DNA from: Leifsonia virtsii
GTDB taxonomy: Bacteria; Actinomycetota; Actinomycetes; Actinomycetales; Microbacteriaceae
Assembly: GCF_030433675.1 (NCBI RefSeq)
Contig: NZ_JAROCB010000001.1
Span: 305,323-369,322, forward strand
DNA length: 64,000 nucleotides
Direction of reading: 5' to 3'
Positions 56,099-64,000 of this stretch are shown here, piece by piece. The notes under the pieces were generated by a model, which was not told the origin of the DNA, did no database searches, and saw nothing but the letters and a program-made list of their open reading frames with translations. The number at the start of each line of letters is the position of its first letter. Within the stretch, counting starts at the first letter, position 1. The translations under genes and the position numbers were made by a program.

Positions 56099-57007
56099 GC
56101 GCCAGCGCCCGGAGCTTCGCACCCACAGCGAGCTGCGGAGAGTCGCGCCGCGGTCGTCGGTCGTACGCGCGGTGAGGAGCAGCGCCTCCGGGGCTACTCG
56201 GTCCACCCCGAGCACCTCGAGGCCGGCCGTGAACGTCCCCTCGTCGGCGAGCTCGGAGACCAGCGCGTCGCGGCCCCAGAGCCGGCCGGAGCGGCCGATC
56301 TCCTCGAACGACGGGTGCAGCAGCTCGGCCAGCCGGGACGCGTCGGAGCGCACCGCAGGCTCCAGCAACTCCCGCTCCAGGCGGGCGACGACCTCTTCGT
56401 CCGACTCCTCGGTCGGGAGGGCGTCGAACAGGTCGAACGCCACCGCCGTGTCCTGCTCGGCCGGAGGCTCGGCGGGCGTCGCGGGCTCCGCGGGCGCCGG
56501 TGCGGCAGCCGCCTCCACGGTCTCGGCGCGCGCGGCCGCGGCCGGATCCGGCCAGCCGGGACCGATCGGGATCGGGTCGCCCTTCTGGTACGCCAGCGCC
56601 ACGGCGCGGGCGCGCTCGTCGGCGGCCTCGTTCAGCTCGTGGCCGGCGTGGCCCTTGACCCACTCGAACCGGTAGGTGCGTCCGGCGAGGCCGCGGTCGA
56701 GCCGCTCCAGCAGCTCCCGGTTCAGCACGGGGGAGCCGTCGGCCTTCCGCCAGCCCTTGCGCTTCCAGCCGGGCATCCACTTGGTCACCGCATTGATGAC
56801 GTACTGGCTGTCGCAGAAGATGTGCAGGTCTTCGCCCAGGTGGGCGGTGGACTCCAGCAGGTCGATGACCGCCATGAGCTCGCCCTGGTTGTTCGTGCCG
56901 TGCGGCCAGCCGCCCGCCGACCAGTGGGCGTCGTCCACATACCAGGCCCAGCCGGCCGGGCCGGGGTTGCCGAGGGCGGAGCCGTCCGCCGCCGCGACGA
57001 TCGCCAC
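56066..57007 (-). CDS. Ribonuclease HI with extra C-terminal SnoaL/DUF4440-like domain
   Basis: A 313-residue protein, about twice the usual RNase HI length. Residues 1-~140 are a complete RNase HI that cuts RNA in RNA-DNA hybrids: D8 (VAAADGSALGNPGP), E43 (NNQGEL), D66 (FCDSQYV), then 'FEWVKGHAGHELNEAADERA' with H120 and D130. A Pro/Ala-rich linker (~150-200) leads to a C-terminal region (~206-313) that looks like a SnoaL/DUF4440 fold ('ARLERELLEPAVRSDASRLA', 'SSLWVRSSGRWRLRFHQGTP'). GTG start two bases after the DUF3043 stop; the 3' end overlaps pyrD. Confidence 0.88.
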   Translation of the reverse strand: MAIVAAADGSALGNPGPAGWAWYVDDAHWSAGGWPHGTNNQGELMAVIDLLESTAHLGEDLHIFCDSQYVINAVTKWMPGWKRKGWRKADGSPVLNRELLERLDRGLAGRTYRFEWVKGHAGHELNEAADERARAVALAYQKGDPIPIGPGWPDPAAAARAETVEAAAAPAPAEPATPAEPPAEQDTAVAFDLFDALPTEESDEEVVARLERELLEPAVRSDASRLAELLHPSFEEIGRSGRLWGRDALVSELADEGTFTAGLEVLGVDRVAPEALLLTARTTDDRGATLRSSLWVRSSGRWRLRFHQGTPEA

Positions 57008-57008
57008 G

Positions 57009-57602
57009 TCAGCTGGGGTACTGGCCGCGCTTGACCTGCGGCTTCGGGAGGCGCATGACCCGCAGCTGCAGCGCGCGCATGGCGGCGTACCAGCGCAGGC
57101 CGCGCTCCACCTTGGTCGTGCCGAACTTCTCGCCGACGCGCCGCCGGACCAGGAAGCCGAGCACGAAGCAGTCGATGACTGCGATGAGGAAGAAGCCCCA
57201 GAGCGCGAACAGGCCGTACACCTGCATGGCGGGCCAGGGGAGGAACGTGAGCACGATGACGATGAGCATCACCGGGATGAGGAACTCGCCGATCGAGAAC
57301 CGCGCGTCGACGTAGTCGCGCACGTACCGGCGCTGGGGTCCGCGGTCGCGGGCGGTGAGGTAGCGGTCGTCGCCGGCGGCCATGCCGATGCGCGCCTTCT
57401 CGCGGGCCTCGGCCTGCTTCGCACGGGCGGCTCGGGCCGCCTCCTTGCGGTCGGTCGGCACCAGCGGGCGCTTGCGGGCGGCCTCCTGCTCGCGGCGGCT
57501 CGGCGTCGGGACGCCCTTGCCCTGCTTCAGCCGCGCTGCCGTCTCTTCGGGGGTCTCGGCCACGGGCGTCTCCGCCTCGGCCGGGTTCTGTCGCTTTGCC
57601 AA
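57009..57602 (-). CDS. DUF3043 membrane protein
   Basis: A 197-residue protein of the actinobacterial DUF3043 family. The N-terminal ~105 residues are hydrophilic and basic ('GKGVPTPSRREQEAARKRPL', 'DRGPQRRYVRDYVDARFSIG'), then two transmembrane helices at ~108-128 and ~133-155, and a basic tail. Function unknown. The start is probably the TTG at 57600-57602, preceded by GAAGG; no ATG or GTG fits the conserved N-terminus. It is followed directly by the RNase HI gene, so the two form an operon. Divergent from the M20 peptidase. Confidence 0.85.
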   Translation of the reverse strand: MAKRQNPAEAETPVAETPEETAARLKQGKGVPTPSRREQEAARKRPLVPTDRKEAARAARAKQAEAREKARIGMAAGDDRYLTARDRGPQRRYVRDYVDARFSIGEFLIPVMLIVIVLTFLPWPAMQVYGLFALWGFFLIAVIDCFVLGFLVRRRVGEKFGTTKVERGLRWYAAMRALQLRVMRLPKPQVKRGQYPS

Positions 57603-57641
57603 CTTCGAGCCTTCGGTTGTGTGGGCTTTAAGATTACCCGC

Positions 57642-59096
57642 ATGACAGCCAGCCAGCAGACTCCCGTTCCGCGCGCCGACGGCGACACCACGACGACCGC
57701 CCAGGATGCGGCAGAGCGGGAGGTGCGGGCCGCGGTCGAGGCCGGGCTGCCTTCGGCGATCGCCGACCTCTCGCAGCTGGTGCGCATCCCCTCCGTCTCG
57801 TGGTCCGCGTTCGACCCGGCCAACGTGCGGCGCAGCGCGGAGGCCGTCGCGGGTCTCCTCGCCGACACCGGTATGTTCGAGAGCATCGAGGTGAAGCAGG
57901 CGCCGATCGGCGAGGGCGACACCCTCGGCCAGCCGGCCGTGCTCGCCACGCGCGCCGCGCGCAACGGACGGCCGACCGTCCTCCTCTACGCGCACCACGA
58001 CGTGCAGCCGGAGGGCGACGAGGCGAACTGGGAGACCCCGCCGTTCGAGCCGACGGTCCGCGGCGACCGGCTCTACGGCCGCGGCGCCGCCGACGACAAG
58101 GCAGGCGTGATGAGCCACGTCGCCACCGTCCGCGCCCTCAAGGACGTCTTCGGCGACGACCTCGACCTCGGGCTCGCCGTGTTCATCGAGGGGGAGGAGG
58201 AGTTCGGCTCGCGCTCGTTCGCCAACTTCCTGGAGCAGAACAAGGAGGCGCTGGCGGCGGACGTCATCATCGTCGCCGACTCCGACAACGTCGACGTGAA
58301 CACGCCCGCCCTCACGGTCTCGCTGCGCGGCAACGTCACCTTCAAGCTGACGGTGTCGACGCTCGAGCACGCCTCCCACTCCGGCATGTACGGCGGCGCG
58401 GCCCCGGACGCGATGCTCGCCACGGTGAAGCTGCTCGCGACGCTGCACGACGACGACGGCTCCGTCACCGTCGACGGCCTGACCTCGTACGACGCGGCCG
58501 CCGAGCCGCCCGCGTTCGACGAGGAGGAGCTCGCTCACGACGCGGCCTTCCTGCCGGGGGTCACGAGCATCGGGAAGGGCCCCATCCTGTCCAGGATGTG
58601 GTCGCAGCCGACCATCACGGTGACCGGGATCGACGCCCCGAGCGTGGCCAACGCGTCCAACACGCTGCTTCCGAGCGTGTCCGTGCGGATCAGCTCGCGG
58701 GTCGCGCCGGGGCAGCCGGCGCGCGAGGCCTACGAGGCGCTCGAGCGGCACCTGCGGGCGCACGCCCCCTTCGGCGCCCACCTCGCGATCGAGGACGTCG
58801 ACCTCGGCGACCCGTTCCTCGTCGACACCGCCGGCTGGGCGGCCACCGAGGCGAAGCGCGCGATGACCGACGCCTGGGGTAAGGAGGCCGTGGAGACCGG
58901 GATCGGCGGCTCGATCCCGTTCATCGCCGACCTCGTGCGCGACTTCCCGCAGGCGCAGATCCTCGTCACCGGCGTGGAGGACCCCGACACGCGGGCGCAC
59001 AGCCCGAACGAGTCGCTGCACCTCGGCGTGTTCAAGCGTGCCGTGCTCGCGGAGGCGCTGCTTCTGGCCCGTCTCAACGCGCGCACAGGTTCCTGA
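57642..59096 (+). CDS. M20-family dipeptidase / metallopeptidase
   Basis: A 484-residue zinc peptidase of the M20 family (dipeptidase, PepV/CNDP-like). Metal-site motifs appear in order: 'LLYAHHDVQPEGDEANWETP' (His, Asp), LYGRGAADDKAG (bridging Asp), IEGEEEFGS (catalytic Glu and ligand Glu), 'VADSDNVDV' and, near the end, 'SPNESLHLGVFKRAV' (ligand His is earlier, in RAHSPNE). The dimerisation domain lies at ~210-370. A TAAGAT -10 box ends seven bases before the ATG (leaderless). The natural substrate is not readable. Confidence 0.9.
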   Translation: MTASQQTPVPRADGDTTTTAQDAAEREVRAAVEAGLPSAIADLSQLVRIPSVSWSAFDPANVRRSAEAVAGLLADTGMFESIEVKQAPIGEGDTLGQPAVLATRAARNGRPTVLLYAHHDVQPEGDEANWETPPFEPTVRGDRLYGRGAADDKAGVMSHVATVRALKDVFGDDLDLGLAVFIEGEEEFGSRSFANFLEQNKEALAADVIIVADSDNVDVNTPALTVSLRGNVTFKLTVSTLEHASHSGMYGGAAPDAMLATVKLLATLHDDDGSVTVDGLTSYDAAAEPPAFDEEELAHDAAFLPGVTSIGKGPILSRMWSQPTITVTGIDAPSVANASNTLLPSVSVRISSRVAPGQPAREAYEALERHLRAHAPFGAHLAIEDVDLGDPFLVDTAGWAATEAKRAMTDAWGKEAVETGIGGSIPFIADLVRDFPQAQILVTGVEDPDTRAHSPNESLHLGVFKRAVLAEALLLARLNARTGS

Positions 59097-59173
59097 ACAC
59101 ATTTCCACTTCTGCGACGTACAATCGACGCAGATTTCGTTCCACCGTCCGAAACACCTTTGGTGAGGAGTCCC

Positions 59174-59530
59174 ATGACCGACACAACGCTGACCGCGACG
59201 AAGGCCCACGGAGTCGGCCTGACCGACGCCGCGGCATCCAAGGTCAGGAGCCTGCTCGAGCAGGAGGGCCGCGACGACCTGCGTCTGCGGGTCGCCGTCC
59301 AGCCCGGCGGCTGTTCCGGCCTGATCTACCAGCTGTACTTCGACGAGCGCATGCTCGACGGGGATGCGACCGTCGACTTCGACGGGGTCGAGGTCATCGT
59401 CGACAAGATGAGCGTTCCGTACCTCGACGGCGCCTCGATCGACTTCGAGGACACGATCCAGAAGCAGGGCTTCACGATCGACAACCCCAACGCGACCGGT
59501 TCGTGCGCCTGCGGGGACTCGTTCCACTAG
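59174..59530 (+). CDS. erpA: A-type iron-sulfur carrier/insertion protein
   Basis: A 118-residue HesB/IscA-family protein that hands Fe-S clusters to target enzymes. The three conserved cysteines are present: GGCSG (central) and GSCACGDSF (C-terminal CxC pair). It lies just upstream of ctaC, as is common in Actinobacteria. ATG at 59174 with GAGGAG four bases upstream is preferred to an upstream GTG. A canonical terminator follows. Confidence 0.93.
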   Translation: MTDTTLTATKAHGVGLTDAAASKVRSLLEQEGRDDLRLRVAVQPGGCSGLIYQLYFDERMLDGDATVDFDGVEVIVDKMSVPYLDGASIDFEDTIQKQGFTIDNPNATGSCACGDSFH

Positions 59531-59557
59531 GAGCTCCATAGCACACGCAGCACCTCA

Positions 59558-59585
59558 GGGCCGCCCTCCACAGGGCGGCCCTTTT
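59558..59585 (+). terminator. Rho-independent terminator after erpA
   Basis: A perfect 10-bp stem (GGGCCGCCCT at 59558-59567 with 59572-59581), loop CCAC, then TTTT. Ends the erpA transcript and separates it from the cytochrome oxidase operon. Confidence 0.9.
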
Positions 59586-59630
59586 GTTCGGATCAGGGTG
59601 TCGGTCGGAGTAGGGTAGAGACAGCCACAT

Positions 59631-59649
59631 ACAGTTTCATGTGAACTGT
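59631..59649. promoter_or_regulatory. Inverted repeat upstream of ctaC
   Basis: ACAGTTTCATGTGAACTGT is a 19-bp near-palindrome (ACAGTT/AACTGT arms perfect) centred 36 bases before the ctaC GTG. TAGGGT at 59611-59616 upstream of it resembles a -10 box, which would place the dyad in the 5' leader next to the promoter. A repressor or activator site is plausible; no regulator can be named. Confidence 0.45.
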
Positions 59650-59675
59650 CCCCGTAGTCACTCGAAAGGTCACCG

Positions 59676-60572
59676 GTGCGTCACAATCGCCGTCTCCGAT
59701 GGGCTGCCATCCCGATCGCCGCGGCCCTCGTCGCGGTCCTGGCGGGCTGCACGCAGGCCCAGCTGCACGGATTCCTCCCGGGCTTCGTGGAGGGCGAGCC
59801 GCCCGTCACGAACCACACCGAGCGCATCAGCGGCCTCTGGGTGACGAGCTGGATCGTCCTGCTCATCGTCGGCATCGTCGTCTGGGGCCTCACCCTCTGG
59901 GCGGTCATCGTCTACCGCCGCCGCAAGGGCCAGACCGGCCTCCCGGTGCAGCTGCGCTACAACATGCCGATCGAGATCTTCTACACGATCGTGCCGCTCA
60001 TCCTGGTGCTCGGCTTCTTCGCCTTCACGGCCCGCGACCAGTCGGCGATCGAGAAGCCGTACGCGAACCCCGACCTCAAGATCCAGGTCTACGCCAAGCA
60101 GTGGGCGTGGGACTTCAACTACGTGAGCGACAACGTCTACGACCCGGGCATCCAGGTGCAGCCGGACGACAACAGCGCCACCCCCGGCTCGGTGCAGGAG
60201 GGCGAGATCCCGACCCTCTACCTGCCCGAGAACAAGAAGATTACGATCCAGCTCGACTCGCGCGACGTGATCCACTCCTTCTGGGTCCCGGCGATGCTCT
60301 ACAAGAAAGACGTGATCCCGGGCAAGACCAACTACATGTACTTCGAGACCACCGACCGCACCGGCACCTTCGTGGGCAAGTGCGCGGAGCTCTGCGGCGA
60401 GTACCACTCGGCGATGCTCTTCAACGTGAAGATCGTGCCGCAGTCGGAGTACGACGCCCACATCCAGAAGCTGCGCGACCAGGGCTACGAGGGTCAGCTC
60501 GGCTCCGAGTACGACCGCAACCAGAACCTGCCAGGAACGGGCGCCCCCAAGGGCACCCAGGGCAACGAGTAG
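59676..60572 (+). CDS. ctaC: Cytochrome c oxidase subunit II
   Basis: A 298-residue lipoprotein-type subunit II that carries the CuA centre of the aa3 oxidase. The signal ends in the lipobox VLAGC; two transmembrane helices follow (~50-75 and ~100-120). The CuA ligands are in '[20 protein letters not shown]' (two Cys, Glu, His, Met), and '[20 protein letters not shown]' provides the other His. '[12 protein letters not shown]' is the electron-entry aromatic stretch. GTG start with GAAAGG upstream. First gene of a ctaC-ctaD-ctaF operon. Confidence 0.96.
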   Translation: MRHNRRLRWAAIPIAAALVAVLAGCTQAQLHGFLPGFVEGEPPVTNHTERISGLWVTSWIVLLIVGIVVWGLTLWAVIVYRRRKGQTGLPVQLRYNMPIEIFYTIVPLILVLGFFAFTARDQSAIEKPYANPDLKIQVYAKQWAWDFNYVSDNVYDPGIQVQPDDNSATPGSVQEGEIPTLYLPENKKITIQLDSRDVIHSFWVPAMLYKKDVIPGKTNYMYFETTDRTGTFVGKCAELCGEYHSAMLFNVKIVPQSEYDAHIQKLRDQGYEGQLGSEYDRNQNLPGTGAPKGTQGNE

Positions 60573-60582
60573 GACGCCACAG

Positions 60583-62331
60583 ATGACGACGACAGCACCG
60601 GCACCGGGGGCCACGACCGCCCCGAAGCCAGGGCCCACGATCCTCACCAGGAACGGTGCGGAGCGCAAGGGCAACATCCTGGTGAACTACATCACGTCGA
60701 CGGACCACAAGACCATCGGGTACATGTACCTGATCTCGTCGTTCGTGTACTTCCTCATCGGCGGCGTGATGGCCCTCATCATCCGCGCCCAGCTGTTCGA
60801 GCCGGGCCTCCAGGTCGTGCAGACCAAGGAGCAGTACAACCAGCTGTTCACGATGCACGGCACGATCATGCTGCTGATGTTCGCGACGCCGCTGTTCGCC
60901 GGCTTCGCCAACGTCCTGATGCCGCTGCAGATCGGCGCGCCCGACGTCGCGTTCCCGCGACTGAACGCGCTGGCCTACTGGTTCTACTCCTTCGGCTCGC
61001 TGATCGCGGTCGCCGGCTTCCTCACCCCGCAGGGTGCGGCGTCGTTCGGCTGGTTCGCATACGCGCCACTGTCGAGTACGACGTTCTCGCCAGGAATCGG
61101 CGGCAATCTCTGGGTGGTGGGCCTCGGCCTCTCCGGTTTCGGCACCATCCTCGGCGCGGTGAACTTCATCACCACGATCATCACGATGCGCGCCCCGGGC
61201 ATGACCATGTTCCGCATGCCGATCTTCACCTGGAACACCCTGGTGACCTCGATCCTCGTGCTGATGGCCTTCCCGGTGCTCGCCGCCGCCCTGTTCGCCC
61301 TCGCGGCCGATCGCGTCTTCGACGCGCACATCTACGACGCGGCCAACGGCGGAGCCCTGCTCTGGCAGCACCTGTTCTGGTTCTTCGGCCATCCCGAGGT
61401 GTACATCATCGCGCTGCCGTTCTTCGGCATCGTGTCGGAGATCTTCCCGGTGTTCAGCCGGAAGCCGATCTTCGGGTACAAGACGCTGGTGTACGCGACG
61501 ATCGCGATCGCCGCGCTGTCCGTCACGGTGTGGGCGCACCACATGTACGTGACCGGCTCGGTGCTGCTGCCGTGGTTCTCCCTGATGACGATGCTCATCG
61601 CGGTGCCCACCGGCGTGAAGATCTTCAACTGGATCGGCACCATGTGGCGAGGCTCGCTCACGTTCGAGTCGCCGATGCTGTGGTCGATCGGCTTCCTGAT
61701 CACCTTCACCTTCGGTGGTCTGACCGGTGTCATCCTGGCGTCGCCGCCGCTCGACTTCCACGTGTCCGACACGTACTTCGTCGTCGCGCACTTCCACTAC
61801 GTCGTGTTCGGCACGGTCGTGTTCGCCATGTTCGCCGGCTTCTACTTCTGGTGGCCGAAGTGGACGGGCAAGATGCTCAACGACCGTCTGGGCAAGTGGC
61901 ACTTCTGGCTGCTGTTCATCGGCTTCCACACGACGTTCCTCATCCAGCACTGGCTGGGCGTCGTCGGCATGCCGCGACGGTACGCGACCTACCTGCCGTC
62001 CGACGGCTTCACCTGGATGAACCAGGTCTCGTCGATCGGCGCCGGCATCCTCGCGATCTCGATGATCCCGTTCTTCGTCAACGTGTACCTGACCGCGCGC
62101 AACGCGCCGAAGGTCACGGTCAACGACCCGTGGGGCTACGGCCGTTCGCTCGAGTGGGCGACCAGCTGCCCGCCGCCGCGGCACAACTTCACGTCGATCC
62201 CGCGCATCCGTTCGGAGTCGCCGGCCTTCGACCTGAACCACCCCGAGGCCGGCATCCCGATCGGCGTGGGTCCCGCGAAGGACGCTCCGGACGCTCCCGT
62301 GCACGACGTCGCGAAGGACGAGGTGAAGTAA
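60583..62331 (+). CDS. ctaD: Cytochrome c oxidase subunit I
   Basis: A 582-residue haem-copper oxidase with twelve or so transmembrane helices. Haem and copper ligands are visible: '[15 protein letters not shown]' (haem a His), '[20 protein letters not shown]' (CuB His cross-linked to Tyr), '[11 protein letters not shown]' (CuB His pair) and '[20 protein letters not shown]' (haem a3 and a His). The K-channel tyrosine and the D-channel 'N...N' region are present, so it is an A-type proton pump. Starts 10 bases after ctaC. Confidence 0.97.
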   Translation: MTTTAPAPGATTAPKPGPTILTRNGAERKGNILVNYITSTDHKTIGYMYLISSFVYFLIGGVMALIIRAQLFEPGLQVVQTKEQYNQLFTMHGTIMLLMFATPLFAGFANVLMPLQIGAPDVAFPRLNALAYWFYSFGSLIAVAGFLTPQGAASFGWFAYAPLSSTTFSPGIGGNLWVVGLGLSGFGTILGAVNFITTIITMRAPGMTMFRMPIFTWNTLVTSILVLMAFPVLAAALFALAADRVFDAHIYDAANGGALLWQHLFWFFGHPEVYIIALPFFGIVSEIFPVFSRKPIFGYKTLVYATIAIAALSVTVWAHHMYVTGSVLLPWFSLMTMLIAVPTGVKIFNWIGTMWRGSLTFESPMLWSIGFLITFTFGGLTGVILASPPLDFHVSDTYFVVAHFHYVVFGTVVFAMFAGFYFWWPKWTGKMLNDRLGKWHFWLLFIGFHTTFLIQHWLGVVGMPRRYATYLPSDGFTWMNQVSSIGAGILAISMIPFFVNVYLTARNAPKVTVNDPWGYGRSLEWATSCPPPRHNFTSIPRIRSESPAFDLNHPEAGIPIGVGPAKDAPDAPVHDVAKDEVK

Positions 62332-62334
62332 CAC

Positions 62335-62757
62335 ATGCGCACCAATGCCATCCTGTTCTGGATCCTGTCGGTCTTCTTCCTGCTGTCGGCGATCACCTAC
62401 ACGCTGTGGAACCTGCTCGACGAGATGCACCGCAACGTCGAGTGGGTCGGAACCGTCGCTCTGCTGCTGTCGGCGATCCTGGCCGCGTTCATCGCGTTCT
62501 ATGTCGGTCGTTCGCACGCCTCCCAGGGCGGTGAGCTGCCGGAGGACCGTCTCGACGCCAACATCGACGACGGCGACCCGGAGCTCGGCCACTTCAGCCC
62601 GTGGAGTTGGTGGCCGGTCGCTCTCGCCTTCGCGGCGGGCCTGGTCATGCTCGGCCTCGCGGTCGGCTTCTGGATCTGCTACATCGGCGTCGCCTTCGCG
62701 CTCGTCTGCATCGTCGGCTGGGTCTACGAGTACTACCGCGGCTACTTCGCCCGGTAA
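62335..62757 (+). CDS. ctaF: Cytochrome c oxidase subunit IV, actinobacterial type
   Basis: A 140-residue membrane protein with four hydrophobic segments in two pairs (~6-26, ~35-58, ~90-112, ~112-132). 'MRTNAILFWILSVFFLLSAI' and 'GELPEDRLDANIDDGDPELG' are typical of the CtaF family, the small fourth subunit found only in actinobacterial aa3 oxidases. It starts 3 bases after ctaD. The qcrCAB genes that often lie nearby are not within the window. Confidence 0.93.
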   Translation: MRTNAILFWILSVFFLLSAITYTLWNLLDEMHRNVEWVGTVALLLSAILAAFIAFYVGRSHASQGGELPEDRLDANIDDGDPELGHFSPWSWWPVALAFAAGLVMLGLAVGFWICYIGVAFALVCIVGWVYEYYRGYFAR

Positions 62758-62768
62758 CCCGCACCACC

Positions 62769-62807
62769 ACGAAACGGGCCGCCTCCTCCGGGAGGCGGCC
62801 CTTTCGT
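62769..62807 (+). terminator. Terminator after the cytochrome oxidase operon
   Basis: An 11-bp GC stem (GGGCCGCCTCC at 62776-62786 with 62791-62801) around TCCG is extended by ACGAAA/TTTCGT outside a one-base bulge. The TTT following the GC stem helps intrinsic termination. It lies 11 bases after ctaF. Confidence 0.85.
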
Positions 62808-62838
62808 CGTCCCGGCCCGCCGCTCCCGCGATCCATGC

Positions 62839-62883
62839 GACGCAACACGCCGTAAAGGCGCGGCCAAAACGGCGTGTTACGTC
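62839..62883. repeat. Palindrome H1 (GACGCAACACGCCG family)
   Basis: Arms GACGCAACACGCCGT (62839-62853) and ACGGCGTGTTACGTC (62869-62883) pair at 14 of 15. CCAT/ATGG (62833-62836, 62886-62889) continue the stem after a 2-by-2 internal loop. It shares its arm core with palindrome H2, 140 bases further on. Confidence 0.75.
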
Positions 62884-62978
62884 CCATGGAGAGCGCTCAC
62901 CCGCGGCGTTCCGCCGCGTAAGGGGCAGGGCGTCCCCGGAGGCGGGCGCCGTCTTTGCCCACGCGACGGTGGCTATCG

Positions 62979-63032
62979 GGTTGACGCAACACGCCGCGCG
63001 CCGCTCCCGCGGCGCGGCGTGTTGCGTCAACC
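62979..63032. repeat. Palindrome H2, perfect 21-bp stem
   Basis: Bases 62979-62999 and 63012-63032 are perfect reverse complements (21 bp) around a 12-base loop; the arm begins GGTTGACGCAACACGCCG. The core GACGCAACACGCCG is also in H1. H2 lies 16 bases beyond the stop of the minus-strand methyltransferase gene, so it can act as its terminator. The 291-base ctaF-methyltransferase gap holds nothing else I can name. Confidence 0.85.
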
Positions 63033-63048
63033 AGGCGCGTCGCTGCGG

Positions 63049-63864
63049 TCAGCGGCGGGTGAGCCGGAGAACGTCGACGGCGACGCGCGTCGCGTCGACG
63101 TGTGCGGGCGCGGCCGCGGCCGCGTGCCGCGCCGACGGGCCCATGCCCGCCAGAGCGGCCCGGAGGGCGTCCGTGAGCGGGAGGTCGTACTCGACCGTTT
63201 CGCGCGTGTGAAGGGCGTACAGCGGCGCTGCGGCGGTCGTCACGTCCTCCGCCTTGTCCGACGGGATGTCGAGCATGGTCCCGGCGGCGCGCAGCGAGCC
63301 GAGGTGGTCCGGACGCGGCACCACGACCACGAGCGAGCCGCCAGGGCGCAGCACGCGGTGGAACTCGGGCAGGTTGCGGGGCGCGAACACGTCCAGCACG
63401 GTGTCCGCGATCTCCGAACGCACGGGAAGAGGCCGCCACGTGTCGGCCACCAGACCGTCGACACTTTCCGACGCCCGCACGGCCCGGGCGACCGCCTGCG
63501 GCGAGAGGTCCATGGCGAGCCCCACAGCATCCGGGGATGCGGCGAGGGCGGCGCGGAGGTAGTAGCCGGTGCCGGCGCCGGCGTCGAGCACTCGGGCGCC
63601 GGGCCCGGCGGTGGCGGCGGCGACCGCGTCGGCGATGGGGGAGTAGGCGCCTCCCTCAAGCACCAGCTCGCGCGCCTCCAGCATCTCGGCGGTGTCGCCC
63701 AGGTGCTTGGTCCCGCCGCCCAGCAGGGAGACGAAGCCCCGCTTGTTCACGTCGTGGCGGTGGCCGTTCGCGCAGCCGAGCGTCAGCCGGTCCACCGGCT
63801 CCAGGTCTGCCGCGCAGACGGGGCAGCGCAGCCAGGAGGCGAGGCGGGGCAGGTCAACGGTCAT
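63049..63864 (-). CDS. 23S rRNA guanine-N1-methyltransferase, RlmA-like
   Basis: A 271-residue SAM-dependent methyltransferase. The N-terminal zinc site uses C14, C17, C31 and H35 (LRCPVCAADL, LGCANGHRHD), followed by 'VNKRGFVSLLGGGTKHLGDT', as in RlmA enzymes that methylate G745 or G748 of 23S rRNA. The SAM motif is RVLDAGAGTGYYLRAAL, then 'DVFAPRNLPEFHRVLRPGGS'. In Gram-positive bacteria the RlmA(II) form affects macrolide (tylosin) sensitivity; which guanine is used here is not decidable by eye. ATG at 63864. Confidence 0.9.
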   Translation of the reverse strand: MTVDLPRLASWLRCPVCAADLEPVDRLTLGCANGHRHDVNKRGFVSLLGGGTKHLGDTAEMLEARELVLEGGAYSPIADAVAAATAGPGARVLDAGAGTGYYLRAALAASPDAVGLAMDLSPQAVARAVRASESVDGLVADTWRPLPVRSEIADTVLDVFAPRNLPEFHRVLRPGGSLVVVVPRPDHLGSLRAAGTMLDIPSDKAEDVTTAAAPLYALHTRETVEYDLPLTDALRAALAGMGPSARHAAAAAPAHVDATRVAVDVLRLTRR

Positions 63865-63913
63865 GGCGACGGCTCCGGTGAGCGCGGGCGGACGGGGGAG
63901 ACACGGAAGCGGG

Positions 63914-63994
63914 GGGGGGGGGGGGGGCGCCGGCGCGGGCGGGGGGGGGGGGGGGCGGGGGGGGGGGGGGGGGGCCGGCCCGCGGGCGCCGCCG
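63914..63994. other. Poly-G low-complexity contig end (probable artefact)
   Basis: From about 63914 the sequence is long runs of G, broken by a few C and A. No coding or structural signal can be trusted here. The composition is unlike anything else in the window and fits base-calling or assembly failure at a contig end. Confidence 0.85.
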
Positions 63995-64000
63995 GGGGGC

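Noticed and set aside
62758..63048. A CRISPR-like repeat pair
   Set aside because: Two hairpins share an arm core, but there is no regular repeat-spacer structure and no cas gene.

Overview
The window is a GC-rich (about 70%) stretch of actinobacterial chromosome. Gene content and order point to the family Microbacteriaceae (Leifsonia-like). That placement is my inference from cluster order, from many GTG/TTG and apparently leaderless starts, and from a MurE whose diamino-acid motif is not the usual diaminopimelate one. No rRNA, tRNA, insertion sequence, prophage or CRISPR array was seen. The last ~90 bases are near-pure G runs and look like a damaged contig end.

Layout. 1-4.7 kb: a partial membrane protein, an LRV-repeat protein, an S4 RNA-binding protein, a DUF72 protein, then a cluster seen across Actinobacteria (CDP-alcohol phosphatidyltransferase, GarA/OdhI-type FHA protein, FtsR-type MerR regulator, second MerR regulator). 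4.7-12.9 kb: a ParA-like ATPase divergent from pyruvate carboxylase, a second ParA/MinD-like ATPase, peptide deformylase, an epimerase, and an AbiEi/DUF559-like protein bracketed by two 55-bp palindromes. 12.9-18 kb: acyl-CoA ligase, ROK sugar kinase, PlsC acyltransferase, class II DAHP synthase. 18-22.4 kb: a fully overlapping four-gene minus-strand operon (lipoprotein, membrane-fusion protein with peptidoglycan-binding domain, ABC ATPase, MacB/FtsX permease). 22.6-28 kb: PknL-type PASTA kinase, LysM cell-wall protein, Rv2175c-like wHTH protein, polyprenyl synthase, DUF3040 protein.

28-46.7 kb is the complete division and cell-wall (dcw) cluster: mraZ, rsmH, ftsL, ftsI, murE, murF, mraY, murD, ftsW, murG, murC, ftsQ, ftsZ, yggS, sepF, yggT, divIVA. 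It is mostly joined by start/stop overlaps. 46.7-52.6 kb: lspA, rluD, a HicA/HicB-like toxin-antitoxin pair, dnaE. 52.6-59.5 kb: flavin reductase, hisD, nrdR, pyrD, an RNase HI with an extra C-terminal domain, a DUF3043 membrane protein, an M20 dipeptidase, erpA. 59.6-62.8 kb: ctaC-ctaD-ctaF of the aa3 cytochrome oxidase. 63 kb: an RlmA-like methyltransferase.

Most genes are core housekeeping genes for envelope synthesis, division, replication and respiration, with phospho-signalling parts (PknL-like kinase, FHA protein, Rv2175c-like protein, FtsR) close by. The least explained content is in gene ends and gaps: several families of long palindromes, two of them present as equal-length diverged copies (55/55 bp and 71/71 bp), a 20-bp-phased array of an 11-bp palindrome, and a multi-stem hairpin after dnaE. 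No clearly novel multi-gene system is evident; the palindrome-flanked AbiEi-like gene and the ABC export operon are the best leads.
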